A stretch of DNA of 64,000 nucleotides, from positions 62,001-126,000 of the forward strand of contig JAEPMA010000003.1 of the NCBI GenBank assembly GCA_017644185.1, written 5' to 3'. This stretch comes from Rhodospirillales bacterium. GTDB lineage: Bacteria; Pseudomonadota; Alphaproteobacteria; Rhodospirillales; Casp-alpha2. Made by a program: the position numbers and the translations under genes. Within the stretch, counting starts at the first letter, position 1; each line of letters begins with the position of its first letter. A model generated the notes under the pieces. The model ran no database searches, had not been told where the DNA came from, and worked only from the letters and a program-made list of their open reading frames with translations. This document shows, piece by piece, positions 44,125 to 54,007 of this stretch.

Positions 44125-44901
44125 ATGCCCGAGATTTCCGTCAACGGGGAAACGATCCACTACGAACGCGCGGGCCAGGGACCGACGCTGGCGATGCTGC
44201 ACAGCCTGGGCACCAACAGTTATCTGTGGGAAGCGGAGATCGAACGCTGGAAAGACAGGTTCACGTGTGTCGCCTTCGATGCGCGCGGGCACGGAAAGTC
44301 CACCAACAACGGCGGCGCGACCATGCAGGCGATCGCCGAGGACGCGCACGCCGCGTTGAAAGAGCTGGGTTTGCTGCCCGCCGTCATCATGGGGATTTCC
44401 ATGGGCGGGCTTCAGTGCGCGCGCTTTCACGCCCTCGCCCCCGACGATGTGTTAGGGATCGTCTACGCCGACAGCTTCGCCTATCTGGGCGACGCCGGCC
44501 CGGCGCGCGTCAAAGACATGGAAGAGAAGATTGGCGGCATGTCTATGGAAGACTACGCCGCCGCCTATACCGCCGACACATTATTACCGACTACGGCGGA
44601 GGCGCACCACGAGGCGCTCAGAAAATCGATCTCCGGGATGACGGCCGAGAATTACCTGGATACCGTGCGTTCGGTCTTCACCGAAGACGTGCGCGAACAC
44701 CTTAAACAGATCGACAAGCCCTGCCTCGTCATCACCGGCGAGCAGGATCAGCGCACGCCCCCCGCTGCCGCCGAGGCGGTGCATGGGCTGGTCGCGGGCT
44801 CGGAAATCAAGTTGATCCCGAACGCCGCGCATTTGTCGAACATCGACAACCCTGAAGGTTTCGCGGACGCGGTCGAGCCGTTTTTAAGAACGTTCGCCTG
44901 A
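44125..44901 (+). CDS. Alpha/beta hydrolase, 3-oxoadipate enol-lactonase-like
   Basis: 258 residues. Nucleophile elbow GISMGG with S92, FDARGHGKS before it, acid D in TGEQDQRTPP and the His in NAAHLSNIDNP near residue 242, giving a complete triad. The general form resembles PcaD-type enol-lactonases or other C-C/C-N ring-opening hydrolases. It is the last gene of the operon, 16 nt behind the crotonase, and converges on hyuB with a 2-nt gap. Confidence 0.85.
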   Translation: MPEISVNGETIHYERAGQGPTLAMLHSLGTNSYLWEAEIERWKDRFTCVAFDARGHGKSTNNGGATMQAIAEDAHAALKELGLLPAVIMGISMGGLQCARFHALAPDDVLGIVYADSFAYLGDAGPARVKDMEEKIGGMSMEDYAAAYTADTLLPTTAEAHHEALRKSISGMTAENYLDTVRSVFTEDVREHLKQIDKPCLVITGEQDQRTPPAAAEAVHGLVAGSEIKLIPNAAHLSNIDNPEGFADAVEPFLRTFA

Positions 44902-44903
44902 AA

Positions 44904-46649
44904 TCAGGCTGCGCGTATCTCCGCGGTCTTAATGGTGTCGACCGCATATCCGTCATCGGTAGACACGATCACGACTTTATAGTCGCGCTTCGCCCCGTCG
45001 ACGGAGACCTTCCCCAGGATCACGTCGTTGAGGACGTCCTCCGGATCGCGCTCATAAGCGTTCCCATATCCGCCGCCGCTCGGCATTTGATGGCGGAAGA
45101 CGTCGTTTTTATTCATCCGCACCGGCTCGCTCAACAACACCGGTAAAACCCGCTCTCCCTCATCGGACACCAGCACGTTCATCGATGGCGCCCCGTCATC
45201 CCCACCAAACAGACCGTGTGGGGGGTAGGCACGCTTGTCGGAGCGCACGTTCAACAGCGCGATGTCGGACAGCACCTGGTAGTTTCGCTCGATCGCCAGG
45301 CCGCCCCGGTGCTTGCCCGGCCCACCAGAATCGGTAACGAACCCATAGCGCTCGATTCTTAAAGGATAGGCCGCCTCGATCATCTCAACCGGTACGTTGG
45401 ACTGGTTGGCGCCGATGTGCGGCACCCCCTCCTGACCGTCGTTGGCCGCGCCCGCACCCCACGTGCCCATCGCGGTCTCGCAGAAAATATAAGGCTTACC
45501 GTTACTGACGCCCGAGATCGTCGGGAGGGTGGAGCCCCCCGAACCATCCGCCGTCACCCGGTCCGGCACGGCTTGAGAGAGCGCGCCGAACAGACAATCG
45601 ATCATCCGATAGCCGGTGATCCCCCTCGCCCCGCACGGTCCGGGCGACACCGGTCTGACCACCGTGCCCTCGGGCGCCAACACCTCGACCGTGTCGGTGA
45701 AGCCGTGGCAGTTCGGGATGTCGGCCCGCATGACCGAGCGCAGCGCCGCATAGGCGCACGCCTTGGTGAAGGGGAATGTCGAGTTCACGCCGCCCTCAAT
45801 TTGCGCTGACGAGCCGTCCCAATCGACGATGATCCGGTTGTCTTCGACCGTCACCGCGACATTCAGAATGATCGGTTCGGGGTCGTCCCCAATCCCGTCG
45901 ATGTGATCGGTGAAGCGGTAAACCCCGTTCGGGATGTCCGAGATCTCGGCTTCCGCCAGACGGCGGGTATAGTCGTTCAGATCTTCGATCGCCTGATCGA
46001 TCACGTCTTCCCCGTAACGATGATAGAGTTTCTGCATACCCTTCGCGCCGGTCGCGCATGCCGCCATCTGGGCTTGGAGATCCCCGTAAACCAGATCGGG
46101 CGTGCGCACGTTAAGGCCGATGATCTTCCAGAGCGTCTCGTTCCGCTTTCCCTTATCGACGAGTTTCAGAACCGGGAGCCGCAGTCCCTCCTGCCAGATT
46201 TCGGTCGCCCCCAGGGCGTTCGATCCGGCGACGATCCCGCCCACGTCGGAGTGATGCGCCAGCGTCGTCGACCAGCCCTTCAACTTACCTTCGACGAACA
46301 CCGGTTTGACCACGTAGATATCCGGCAGGTGCTGGCCTGCGGCGGCGTACGGGTCGTTCATGATGTAATAGTCGTCTTCGTGGATGTCGTCGCCGATCTC
46401 GCGCACCATGTTCAGAAGCGCGTCGTGGAAACTCCCCAAATGCATCGGCGTGCACACCCCCTGCGCAAGGGTGCGGCCCTCGGCATCGCAAAGCGCGGTC
46501 GAGAAATCCAGCGAATCGCGGACGATCTGCGAATACGCCGTCCTGATGATTGTCAGGGTGATCTCCTCGGCGATGGTGTCGAAGGCGTTTTTCAGCACTT
46601 CCAGAAGAAACGGGTCGGTCGATTGACGGATGGTCGTATCGTCTTTCAT
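44904..46649 (-). CDS. hyuB: Hydantoinase B / oxoprolinase family protein
   Basis: 581 residues from ATG at 46649, which shares one base with the hyuA stop (a GTG one codon earlier is possible). The family works with HyuA as an ATP-dependent amidohydrolase on 5-oxoproline, N-methylhydantoin or related cyclic amides. Signatures include NDPYAAAGQHLPDIYVVKPVF, TTLAHHSDVGG and, near the C-terminus, GGPGKHRGGLAIER. Substrate not determined; acetone or acetophenone carboxylases are also related. Confidence 0.88.
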   Translation of the reverse strand: MKDDTTIRQSTDPFLLEVLKNAFDTIAEEITLTIIRTAYSQIVRDSLDFSTALCDAEGRTLAQGVCTPMHLGSFHDALLNMVREIGDDIHEDDYYIMNDPYAAAGQHLPDIYVVKPVFVEGKLKGWSTTLAHHSDVGGIVAGSNALGATEIWQEGLRLPVLKLVDKGKRNETLWKIIGLNVRTPDLVYGDLQAQMAACATGAKGMQKLYHRYGEDVIDQAIEDLNDYTRRLAEAEISDIPNGVYRFTDHIDGIGDDPEPIILNVAVTVEDNRIIVDWDGSSAQIEGGVNSTFPFTKACAYAALRSVMRADIPNCHGFTDTVEVLAPEGTVVRPVSPGPCGARGITGYRMIDCLFGALSQAVPDRVTADGSGGSTLPTISGVSNGKPYIFCETAMGTWGAGAANDGQEGVPHIGANQSNVPVEMIEAAYPLRIERYGFVTDSGGPGKHRGGLAIERNYQVLSDIALLNVRSDKRAYPPHGLFGGDDGAPSMNVLVSDEGERVLPVLLSEPVRMNKNDVFRHQMPSGGGYGNAYERDPEDVLNDVILGKVSVDGAKRDYKVVIVSTDDGYAVDTIKTAEIRAA

Positions 46650-48724
46650 CACGCGTACTCCAGGTCGATCACGATATTGTCGAGTTGATCGAGGTGCGCC
46701 GTCGCATCCGGCGGCACCACGGTCGTGCCCTCATACTCCTCGACGATGAACGGGCCTTGTCGCGGTTCATCCGAAAGATCGCCGCGCCCGATCACGGGGG
46801 TTTCCCTGAACCCGAAATTCTCGCCGAAATAGACGTTTCGGGTCACGGGCGCGCTGGTCTTTTTATTGGCGCGAAGCCGGGCCGGGGCCGCCCCCGTGCG
46901 TGCCGTCGCCGTGACCTTGAGGGCGACCACTTCGACATCGTTGCCGTCGTCGAACCGGTGACCGAAGCGGCGCTCGTGCTCGTCCTCGAACGCCTCTCTC
47001 AGTTGGGATGCGGTATCGGACGAGATGCCCTGATCCGGGACCGGAATACTCAATTCGAACGCCTGACCGACATAGCGCATGTCGAGCGCGTATTCGAAAT
47101 CCACGTCATCTTTCACGACATTCAAAAGTCCCGCCGCCTGATCTTCAAGCGTTTCGCGGACCGGCGCCACGGCACCTTCATCGAGCGTCTTCACGGTCGC
47201 CGCGAAGGCGCCCACCACCGTCACCGACCGCTTGGCGACCAACAGCCCGACGGCGCTGAACACGCCCGCCGCGGCGGGCACGATGACGCGCTTCACTTCC
47301 AGGCTGCGGGCCATTCCCGCACCGTGCACCCCGCCATTCCCCCCGAACGCGATGATCGCGAAGTCGCGCGGGTCACGGCCGCGATAGGTGGTGACCGCCT
47401 TCAACGCGCGCACCATCGTCGCGTTCGCGACTTCGTGCACCCCGTAAGCCGCCTTGACCGGGTCGAGATTCAACGGCTTTGCGACCACCTCTTCGATGGC
47501 GCGTGTCGAGAGTGACGCGTCGATGGGGACCGAGCCGCCGGCAAGACCTTCCTGGTTCAGGAACCCGATCACGACGTTGGCGTCGGTCACCGTCGGCTTC
47601 GTGCCCCCGGCGCCGTAGCACGCAGGCCCCGGGACAGCACCCGCGCTTTCCGGGCCGATCTTGATCGCCCCCGCGCGGTCGATCCTGACGATGGAACCGC
47701 CGCCCGCGCCCACTTCCGAGATATCGATGACGGGGAGGTTAAGCGCATACCCCGCCCCACCGGCGATGGTCCCGGCCGTGCTCATCGAGGCGCCGACCTC
47801 GTAATTCTCGGCGTAGATCATCTGGTTGGATTCAATCAAGGAGCCCTTCGCCGTGGTCCCCCCCATGTCGAAGGTGATGGCGCTATCGATCCCCAACTGC
47901 TCACATAAGTACGCGGCCCCGACGACACCCGCAGCGGGTCCGCATTCGATGATCTGCGCCGGTTTCTCGAGCACCGAGCCCGCCCCGACCGTGCCGCCCG
48001 ACGACTGCATGATGGCGATGTCGGCGTTCATCCCCGACTTTTTGAGATCGCCGACCATTCCCTCGACATAGCGGCGCACAGGGGGGCCAACGTAAGCGTT
48101 GATGACGGTGGTCGATGTCCGTTCGTATTCGCGGATTTGAGGGAGGACGTCGATAGACAGGGTGATGAACAGATCGGGGAGAAGCGCGCGCAGGATCTCA
48201 CCGGCGCGCCGCTCATGATCCGGGTATCGATATGAATGCAGAAAGCAGACCGCAACCGCTTCGGCACCCGATTTACGGATTTCATCGGCGGCCGCGACGA
48301 CGTCGTCTTCGTTGAGCGGCGTCACGACAGACCCGTCGGCGCCGACGCGCTCAGATATCTCGAAGCGGAGGTTACGCGGCGCCAGGGGCGACGGTTTCAC
48401 ATAGAGCGGCTCATAAAGACGCGGCACGCGAATGCGTCTGAGCTCCAAAACATCGCGAAAGCCCGCCGTCGTCAGAAGGGCGGTCTTCGCCCCCTTGCCC
48501 TCGAGGATCGCGTTGGTCGCGACGGTGCAGCCGTGCGCCATCTCCCTCAGCTCGGAGAGATCGAGCGCCTGTTTTTCGGCAAGCCCTTCCAACCCCTCGA
48601 CCACGCCTCGTCCGTAATTTTCCGGGGTCGAGGGGACTTTTTCCGTGAACAGAAAGCCCTCGTGATCGATATAGGCGATGTCGGTGAAGGTGCCGCCGAT
48701 ATCCGTGCCTGCGCGCCATTCCAT
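46649..48724 (-). CDS. hyuA: Hydantoinase A / oxoprolinase family protein
   Basis: 691 residues, ATPase-fold subunit. It starts [20 protein letters not shown], the hydantoinase A signature, then [25 protein letters not shown], the [23 protein letters not shown] segment and the FDMGGTTAK phosphate loop. It forms the ATP-hydrolysing half of HyuAB. It begins an apparent two-gene operon; the 83-bp upstream gap contains a candidate LysR site. Confidence 0.9.
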   Translation of the reverse strand: MEWRAGTDIGGTFTDIAYIDHEGFLFTEKVPSTPENYGRGVVEGLEGLAEKQALDLSELREMAHGCTVATNAILEGKGAKTALLTTAGFRDVLELRRIRVPRLYEPLYVKPSPLAPRNLRFEISERVGADGSVVTPLNEDDVVAAADEIRKSGAEAVAVCFLHSYRYPDHERRAGEILRALLPDLFITLSIDVLPQIREYERTSTTVINAYVGPPVRRYVEGMVGDLKKSGMNADIAIMQSSGGTVGAGSVLEKPAQIIECGPAAGVVGAAYLCEQLGIDSAITFDMGGTTAKGSLIESNQMIYAENYEVGASMSTAGTIAGGAGYALNLPVIDISEVGAGGGSIVRIDRAGAIKIGPESAGAVPGPACYGAGGTKPTVTDANVVIGFLNQEGLAGGSVPIDASLSTRAIEEVVAKPLNLDPVKAAYGVHEVANATMVRALKAVTTYRGRDPRDFAIIAFGGNGGVHGAGMARSLEVKRVIVPAAAGVFSAVGLLVAKRSVTVVGAFAATVKTLDEGAVAPVRETLEDQAAGLLNVVKDDVDFEYALDMRYVGQAFELSIPVPDQGISSDTASQLREAFEDEHERRFGHRFDDGNDVEVVALKVTATARTGAAPARLRANKKTSAPVTRNVYFGENFGFRETPVIGRGDLSDEPRQGPFIVEEYEGTTVVPPDATAHLDQLDNIVIDLEYA

Positions 48725-48776
48725 TTAATGTCTCTCCCAAATTCAGTCTGCGACGACAGGACTACACGTGCCGGAA

Positions 48777-48796
48777 ATATCGATCAAATTGATATA
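48777..48796. promoter_or_regulatory. Candidate operator of the hyuAB operon
   Basis: Contains the palindrome ATCAA-a-TTGAT (48783-48793) in the sequence ATATCGATCAAATTGATATA, 53 nt upstream of hyuA. The 9-mer TTTGATCGA of its minus-strand reading recurs upstream of the MmgE/PrpD gene (51160-51168), which suggests one regulator, probably the LysR protein encoded between them. Confidence 0.5.
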
Positions 48797-48807
48797 AAAA
48801 ATCGAAG

Positions 48808-49719
48808 TTAATCGAGAATTTCTATGGATTTCGTGGAGCCCAACGACCGCAGGTAGTCGCGTGCAATCGCCCCAACGGCGGACGCCGCACCGGCATCCGG
48901 CCCGGCAACATAGCCGATCGAGAAATCGATATCCGGCATCGCGATGTCGCTTTTGATCTCGACGAGCGTGCCCTCGGCGATCTTGTCTTCCACCACCGCC
49001 AACGGAACCGCCCCGACGCCGAGCCCCTTTTCGACCATCAACACGACGGCCTGTAACGAGTTGACCGGACTGACCCGGATATCCGCCGCATCTATCGTGT
49101 TCAGGTATTGCTGAAGCTGATGATAGGGCCGGGTGCGGCGGTCGAAGGTGAAGATGTCGTGGCCCATGAGATCCGCCAAACCGGCCTTCCGTTTGGGGAG
49201 CCCTAGTCCGGGTGAGGCACATAAGACCATAGGACACCGGCAGAGCGGAATATTCACGATGTCGGCATGCGACACCGGCCCCACCATGAATGCGATATCG
49301 ATATGCCGCTGCAAAAGATCTTCCCTCAATTGGTGCGTCGGGGCGATGTTCAACTCGAACGTGGCGCGGGGCTGTTGTTCGCGGATATGCGCCAGGAAGC
49401 CCGGCACCCAGGTGATCGCCATCGTGTCGGCGGCTCCAATCCGGAAAATCCCCAGCACCTCGTCATCGCCACCCAGCGCGCGCAACGCTTCGGCCCGGGT
49501 GTGCAGCAGCTTTTCCGCATAGACCAGGAACTGCCGCCCCTCGGGTGTCAGTGCGACCCGGTGCCCGGCACGGTCGAACAGCTTGACGCCGAGCCGGTCT
49601 TCGAGGGCGGCGACGCGCGCGGACAATGTCGGTTGGGTAGCGTTCAGGCGTTCGGTCGCCTTACGATAGGTGCCGAGCGTGGCAATCAGATAGAAGGTTT
49701 CGATCTGATCGAAGGTCAC
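48808..49719 (-). CDS. LysR-family transcriptional regulator
   Basis: 303 residues. Starts MTFDQIETFYLIATLGTYRKATERLNATQPTLSARVAALEDRLG, a typical LysR winged helix, with an effector domain behind. Start is GTG at 49719, overlapping the stop of the MmgE/PrpD gene by 4 nt, so the regulator is co-transcribed with an enzyme gene. It is followed by the hyuAB promoter region. Regulation of both is inferred from shared motifs. Confidence 0.9.
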   Translation of the reverse strand: MTFDQIETFYLIATLGTYRKATERLNATQPTLSARVAALEDRLGVKLFDRAGHRVALTPEGRQFLVYAEKLLHTRAEALRALGGDDEVLGIFRIGAADTMAITWVPGFLAHIREQQPRATFELNIAPTHQLREDLLQRHIDIAFMVGPVSHADIVNIPLCRCPMVLCASPGLGLPKRKAGLADLMGHDIFTFDRRTRPYHQLQQYLNTIDAADIRVSPVNSLQAVVLMVEKGLGVGAVPLAVVEDKIAEGTLVEIKSDIAMPDIDFSIGYVAGPDAGAASAVGAIARDYLRSLGSTKSIEILD

Positions 49720-51080
49720 CCGGCGCGCCTCGCGGGTTGGTGGGCTGGAGAAGTCAAACCGTCCAACAGCGCTTGCGGCTCGCCGTCACGGAGTTTGTCG
49801 ACCCCGGCAATGACACCGGCGATCTGAGCACCCGAAGCGCGTTTGCCCATCAGGCGCATGAACTTGGCGCGGTAGTCGTTGCGCCCGGTTTCACCCCCGG
49901 CATCGCCCCACGCCGTGATCACGGTCTTTTCGAATACCCCATCCGCCGTCACGACATGCACCCGCCCGGGCGCGCGGAGGGGAAGATGCTGATCCATATC
50001 CCGGTCGTAGTTGATGATGATCCGCTTCGCCATCCGCACCACGTCCGGATGACCGATGACGTCTTCGGTCAATGGCGACACAGACTCTTCACCCAACACC
50101 GCGGCGGCGGCCATGGTGAACGGCAAGCTGTACTGCGCACTGATAATGTTGTCGGGATCGGCGCTGTTGTTCAAAGCGGCGGCCTGACCGAAAGTATCGA
50201 CGTTGACGCTTTCGATATCCTGTGGCGTGAGAGTATGCTCCCGCATGATCTCGGCCAGCCCCTGGATCGACGTGTGCGCCCAGCGGCAGACGGAATAATT
50301 CTTGAAGTAAGTCCCCATGATGCGGAAACCGTCACCTAATCCATCGAGCGTGACCGACGGATCGAAGCGCCCTTCGAGATCCAGCGCATCCCGGCACCCG
50401 GTAAATCCCCGCGTGGCCAGCTCGGTGGCGGATATCCCGGTGACGACCGACCATGGAATCGATTCCTTCACGTCCGCGCCCATGAACTTGGACTGGGTCA
50501 GGTCGTGCAGGCGCGGGCTGTGATAGGCGGTGATCGCCAGTGCCTGCGCAATCGTGGCAGCGTCGAGCTCCATCAATTTAGCGGCCGTGACGGCGGCCCC
50601 GAAACCGGTCCAGTTCCCGGTGTGATACGGCTTCTTGATCTCGGCATGCCCGAGCCGGACGGCGATTTCGTAGCCGGCGGCGACAGCCGTTATAATTTCC
50701 TGCCCGCTCGCCCCACGCGCCTCCGCGAGCGCGAGCGCCGTCGGCACGACCGCCGCGCCGGGGTGCCCCATGGCGAGACGATGACCGTCGTCGATGTCCA
50801 ATGCCGACACCGCCGCCGCGTTGGCATAGGCCGCGCCGATCATATTCAGGCGTTGATCCCGGAACCAGACACGCGCTTCGTCACCCGCGAAAGTCGCCGC
50901 CGCCATGTCGGTGGTGGCACGGGCGCCGTTTTCGTCCAATCCGGCGAGGGCGCAACCGATGGCGTCGAGGATGCAGTCCTCCGCCATCGCGACGACGTCC
51001 AAAGGCAGGTCTTCATACCTCAACGCCGCCGCCCAACTCGCCAGCCGGTCCGTGGACCAATCCGATACCTGCGCGTTCAT
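49716..51080 (-). CDS. MmgE/PrpD family protein
   Basis: 454 residues of the family that includes 2-methylcitrate dehydratase and cis-aconitate decarboxylase. ATG at 51080 is 9 nt after AAGGAC; an ATG at 51098 is also in frame. Family regions are ILDAIGCALAGLDENGARA, IDDGHRLAMGHPGAAVVPTALALAEA and QYSLPFTMAAAAVLGEES. Here it lies next to hyuAB and not in a methylcitrate operon, so it probably dehydrates or isomerises an acid made in the hydantoin/oxoproline-type pathway. Confidence 0.88.
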   Translation of the reverse strand: MNAQVSDWSTDRLASWAAALRYEDLPLDVVAMAEDCILDAIGCALAGLDENGARATTDMAAATFAGDEARVWFRDQRLNMIGAAYANAAAVSALDIDDGHRLAMGHPGAAVVPTALALAEARGASGQEIITAVAAGYEIAVRLGHAEIKKPYHTGNWTGFGAAVTAAKLMELDAATIAQALAITAYHSPRLHDLTQSKFMGADVKESIPWSVVTGISATELATRGFTGCRDALDLEGRFDPSVTLDGLGDGFRIMGTYFKNYSVCRWAHTSIQGLAEIMREHTLTPQDIESVNVDTFGQAAALNNSADPDNIISAQYSLPFTMAAAAVLGEESVSPLTEDVIGHPDVVRMAKRIIINYDRDMDQHLPLRAPGRVHVVTADGVFEKTVITAWGDAGGETGRNDYRAKFMRLMGKRASGAQIAGVIAGVDKLRDGEPQALLDGLTSPAHQPARRAG

Positions 51081-51147
51081 CCCGATCCCGTCCTTCATTG
51101 TGTGATCCGGACTTTATCGCAGGTTCGAGGCTCAAATCATATTTATA

Positions 51148-51182
51148 TTAATCGTTATAGTTTGATCGAAATAATCGATTAA
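51148..51182. promoter_or_regulatory. Inverted repeat upstream of the MmgE/PrpD-LysR operon
   Basis: TTAATCG (51148-51154) and CGATTAA (51176-51182) are inverted arms 21 bp apart; the interval contains TTTGATCGA (51160-51168), shared with the hyuA promoter. The arms overlap an AT-rich stretch. It is a candidate site for the LysR protein of this operon, 68-102 nt upstream of the ATG at 51080. Confidence 0.45.
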
Positions 51183-51206
51183 ATGAGATGCAGGAGCCAG
51201 GCCTGT

Positions 51207-52235
51207 TCACGCCATCCAGTCGAGCACGACCTTCCCGGCGTTCCCCGCCTGCATCGCATCGAAACCGGTCTGGAATTCGGCGGCGGGAAGGCGGTGCGTG
51301 ATGATCGGGGAAAGGTCGAGACGCCCTTGTACGAGGGCCGTCATCTTGTACCAGGTTTCGAACATCTCGCGCCCATAGATCCCCTTCAACGTCAGCATCT
51401 TGAAGATCACTTCGTTCCAGTCGATCTCGAACGCCGCCGGTGCGATGCCGAGGATCGCGATTTTCCCGCCGTTGTTCATGGCATGGATCATCTGCCGGAA
51501 GGCGTCGGCGGCACCCGACATTTCCAATCCGACGTCGAAGCCTTCGGTCATGCCGATCTCCCGCATCACATCCGAAAGTTTCTGTTTCGAGGTATCGACG
51601 GTGTGTTCGATCCCCAGATCGCGGGCGCGTTGCAGGCGCGACGGGTTGATATCCGTGATGACGACTTTCCGGGCACCGACCTCCTTGGCGACCAATGCGC
51701 CCATGATACCGATGGCCCCGGCACCGGTGACCAGCACATCCTCGCCCACGAGATCGAAACTCAACGCGGTGTGCACCGCATTCCCCAACGGATCGAAGAT
51801 CGCCGCGATGTCGTCGGAGACGTCTTCGGGGAGGGGGTAGACATTATGAGATGGGATGACGAGGTAATCCGCGAACGCCCCCGGCCGATTAACGCCGACC
51901 CCAAGCGTGTTGCGGCACAGATGTCCGCGTCCGGCCCGGCAGTTACGGCAGTGCCCGCAAACGATATGCCCTTCCCCTGAAACCCGCTGACCGATCGCCA
52001 AGGTCGTGACCGCCGCGCCGACCTCAACGATCTCGCCGGAGAATTCATGCCCGACCACCATCGGCACCGGAATGGTCCGTTGGGCCCATTCGTCCCAATT
52101 ATATATGTGCATGTCGGTGCCGCAGATGGCCGTCTTGTGCACCCGGATAAGCACCTCGTTGGGGCCGGGTTCGGGGACCGGCACGTCTTCCATCCAGATT
52201 CCCTCTTCCGCTTTCGCCTTGACCAGCGCCTTCAT
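51207..52235 (-). CDS. tdh: L-threonine 3-dehydrogenase
   Basis: Oxidises L-threonine with NAD to 2-amino-3-oxobutyrate. 342 residues from ATG at 52235, equal to the enteric enzyme within one residue; an in-frame ATG at 52247 adds 4. Catalytic zinc ligand C38 ([17 protein letters not shown]), VGHEFSGE, the structural zinc motif [15 protein letters not shown] and the Rossmann [10 protein letters not shown] are all present. It is last in the sox-kbl-tdh operon, 15 nt behind kbl; kbl uses its product. Confidence 0.95.
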   Translation of the reverse strand: MKALVKAKAEEGIWMEDVPVPEPGPNEVLIRVHKTAICGTDMHIYNWDEWAQRTIPVPMVVGHEFSGEIVEVGAAVTTLAIGQRVSGEGHIVCGHCRNCRAGRGHLCRNTLGVGVNRPGAFADYLVIPSHNVYPLPEDVSDDIAAIFDPLGNAVHTALSFDLVGEDVLVTGAGAIGIMGALVAKEVGARKVVITDINPSRLQRARDLGIEHTVDTSKQKLSDVMREIGMTEGFDVGLEMSGAADAFRQMIHAMNNGGKIAILGIAPAAFEIDWNEVIFKMLTLKGIYGREMFETWYKMTALVQGRLDLSPIITHRLPAAEFQTGFDAMQAGNAGKVVLDWMA

Positions 52236-52250
52236 CTTCTCGCCCATTAT

Positions 52251-53444
52251 TCAGCCCCCGATCACATCAAGTTCACGACCCACGGTCGCGAACGCCTCGA
52301 CGGCGCGGTCGATATCTTCAAATGAATGAGCCGCCGACATCTGCACCCGCACCCGTGCCTGCCCCTTGGGCACGACCGGGAACGAGAAGCCGGTGACATA
52401 GACCCCGTGCGTCAACAGCCGCGCCGCCATCTCGCCCGCCAACGCCGCATCCCCCAGCATGACCGGGATGATCGGATGTTCGCCCGGAATGAGATCGAAA
52501 CCGTGCGCGCTCATCGCTGTCCGGAATCTGTCGGCGTTTTCATGCAGCCGGGCGCGCAACTCGCCGCTTTCACTCAAAAGCTTCAACACCAACAACGACG
52601 TGGCGGCGATCACAGGGGCAAGGGTGTTCGAGAAAAGATAGGGACGCGAGCGCTGGCGCAGCCATTCAATGACTTCCCGCTTACCGCTCGTGTATCCTCC
52701 CGACGCACCACCGAGCGCTTTGCCGAGCGTGCCCGTGATCAGATCGACCCGGCCCTCGACACCGCAGTATTCCGCGGTGCCGTGGCCGTTCTCGCCCATG
52801 AATCCAACCGCATGGCTGTCGTCGACCATGACCAGCGCATCGTACTTGTCGGCAAGATCGCAGACGGAACGAAGATCGGCGATGATTCCATCCATCGAAA
52901 ACACGCCGTCGGTGGCGATCAGGCGAAAGCGCGCATCGGATGCTTCTTGCAGCTTCCGCTCCAGGTCTTTCATATCGTTGTTTTCGTAGCGCAGCCGTTT
53001 CGCACGGCTCAGCCTGACCCCGTCGATGATCGACGCGTGGTTGAGCGCATCGGAGATGATCGCGTCGTTCTCATCCAATAAAGTTTCGAACAGGCCGCCG
53101 TTGGCATCGAAGCACGAGGAATAGAGGATCGTGTCTTCGGTCCCGAGAAAATCCGAGATTGCCGCTTCCAGATCCTTGTGCACATCCTGGGTGCCGCAAA
53201 TGAAGCGGACCGACGCCATCCCGTACCCATACGTGTCGAGGGCGGCTTTCGCGGCGTCGACGAGACGGGGGTCGTCGGCCAATCCCAGATAGTTGTTGGC
53301 GCAGAAATTGAGGACGTCCTTACCACCCCGGACCGAGATATCCGCGCCCTGTGGCGAGGTGATGACACGCTCGTCTTTATAAAGTCCGGCTTCGCGGAGC
53401 GCCGCGATCTCGGTCTTCAGATGTTCGATCAGTCCGGATGTCAT
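52251..53444 (-). CDS. kbl: Glycine C-acetyltransferase (2-amino-3-ketobutyrate CoA ligase)
   Basis: PLP enzyme cleaving 2-amino-3-oxobutyrate with CoA to glycine and acetyl-CoA. 397 residues from ATG at 53444, the usual length; the ATG at 53489 lies inside soxG. Features: [34 protein letters not shown] with the PLP Asp, and the Schiff-base Lys in [10 protein letters not shown]. It overlaps the soxG stop by 4 nt, showing translational coupling to the sarcosine oxidase genes. Confidence 0.95.
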   Translation of the reverse strand: MTSGLIEHLKTEIAALREAGLYKDERVITSPQGADISVRGGKDVLNFCANNYLGLADDPRLVDAAKAALDTYGYGMASVRFICGTQDVHKDLEAAISDFLGTEDTILYSSCFDANGGLFETLLDENDAIISDALNHASIIDGVRLSRAKRLRYENNDMKDLERKLQEASDARFRLIATDGVFSMDGIIADLRSVCDLADKYDALVMVDDSHAVGFMGENGHGTAEYCGVEGRVDLITGTLGKALGGASGGYTSGKREVIEWLRQRSRPYLFSNTLAPVIAATSLLVLKLLSESGELRARLHENADRFRTAMSAHGFDLIPGEHPIIPVMLGDAALAGEMAARLLTHGVYVTGFSFPVVPKGQARVRVQMSAAHSFEDIDRAVEAFATVGRELDVIGG

Positions 53445-54007
53445 GATGTCGCTCCTTCCGCCTGGATGGCGATGCTGCTTTCCAGCCAATCCCTGAAATA
53501 TTTTGTGCGGCTACGCTCGCAGGCGACTTCCCAGGTCTCCGCATCGCGCCGCCAGATCAAAAGAGATACGTCGGCCAAGACCGTCCGCTTGAAATGGCCG
53601 GTCTGGAACCCGTCCGCGGACAAGGTGAGGAACCCGCCCCTCGCCAACAATGCGCCGGCACCCGGGCCTGATATCTCGAACCACGCCAGAGCGTCGGAAT
53701 AGGGTGTCGCGTGAATGCTGTAATCGGGCAAGCCGGTACGTGCCGCATCCAGCGCCGTTTCGGCGCCGGCCTGGCTCATTCTTAACAGCCAAGACCGCGG
53801 CGAAAGCCAGAACGCGTATCCGGGTGCGCTCTCGTTGACCTGGCCCGCTTCACCCGGGAGTTCGATCCCCATGGTTTCGCGAACCGTTTCGACGGCATCA
53901 CCCGTTTCAAGAACGCTGACGAGAAGCACGTGCGCGTCTGTCTCCAGATCTTTGATACGCACGCGCGTGCGGTCGATGAGATCGAGTTCGGATGCGAACC
54001 CAGTCAT
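53441..54007 (-). CDS. soxG: Sarcosine oxidase subunit gamma
   Basis: 188 residues, small subunit of heterotetrameric sarcosine oxidase (alpha-beta-gamma-delta). The gamma family is related to a GcvT-type fold; visible are [11 protein letters not shown] and the conserved [14 protein letters not shown] and [16 protein letters not shown] stretches. Its start overlaps the soxA stop by 4 nt. Role is structural rather than catalytic. Confidence 0.9.
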   Translation of the reverse strand: MTGFASELDLIDRTRVRIKDLETDAHVLLVSVLETGDAVETVRETMGIELPGEAGQVNESAPGYAFWLSPRSWLLRMSQAGAETALDAARTGLPDYSIHATPYSDALAWFEISGPGAGALLARGGFLTLSADGFQTGHFKRTVLADVSLLIWRRDAETWEVACERSRTKYFRDWLESSIAIQAEGATS

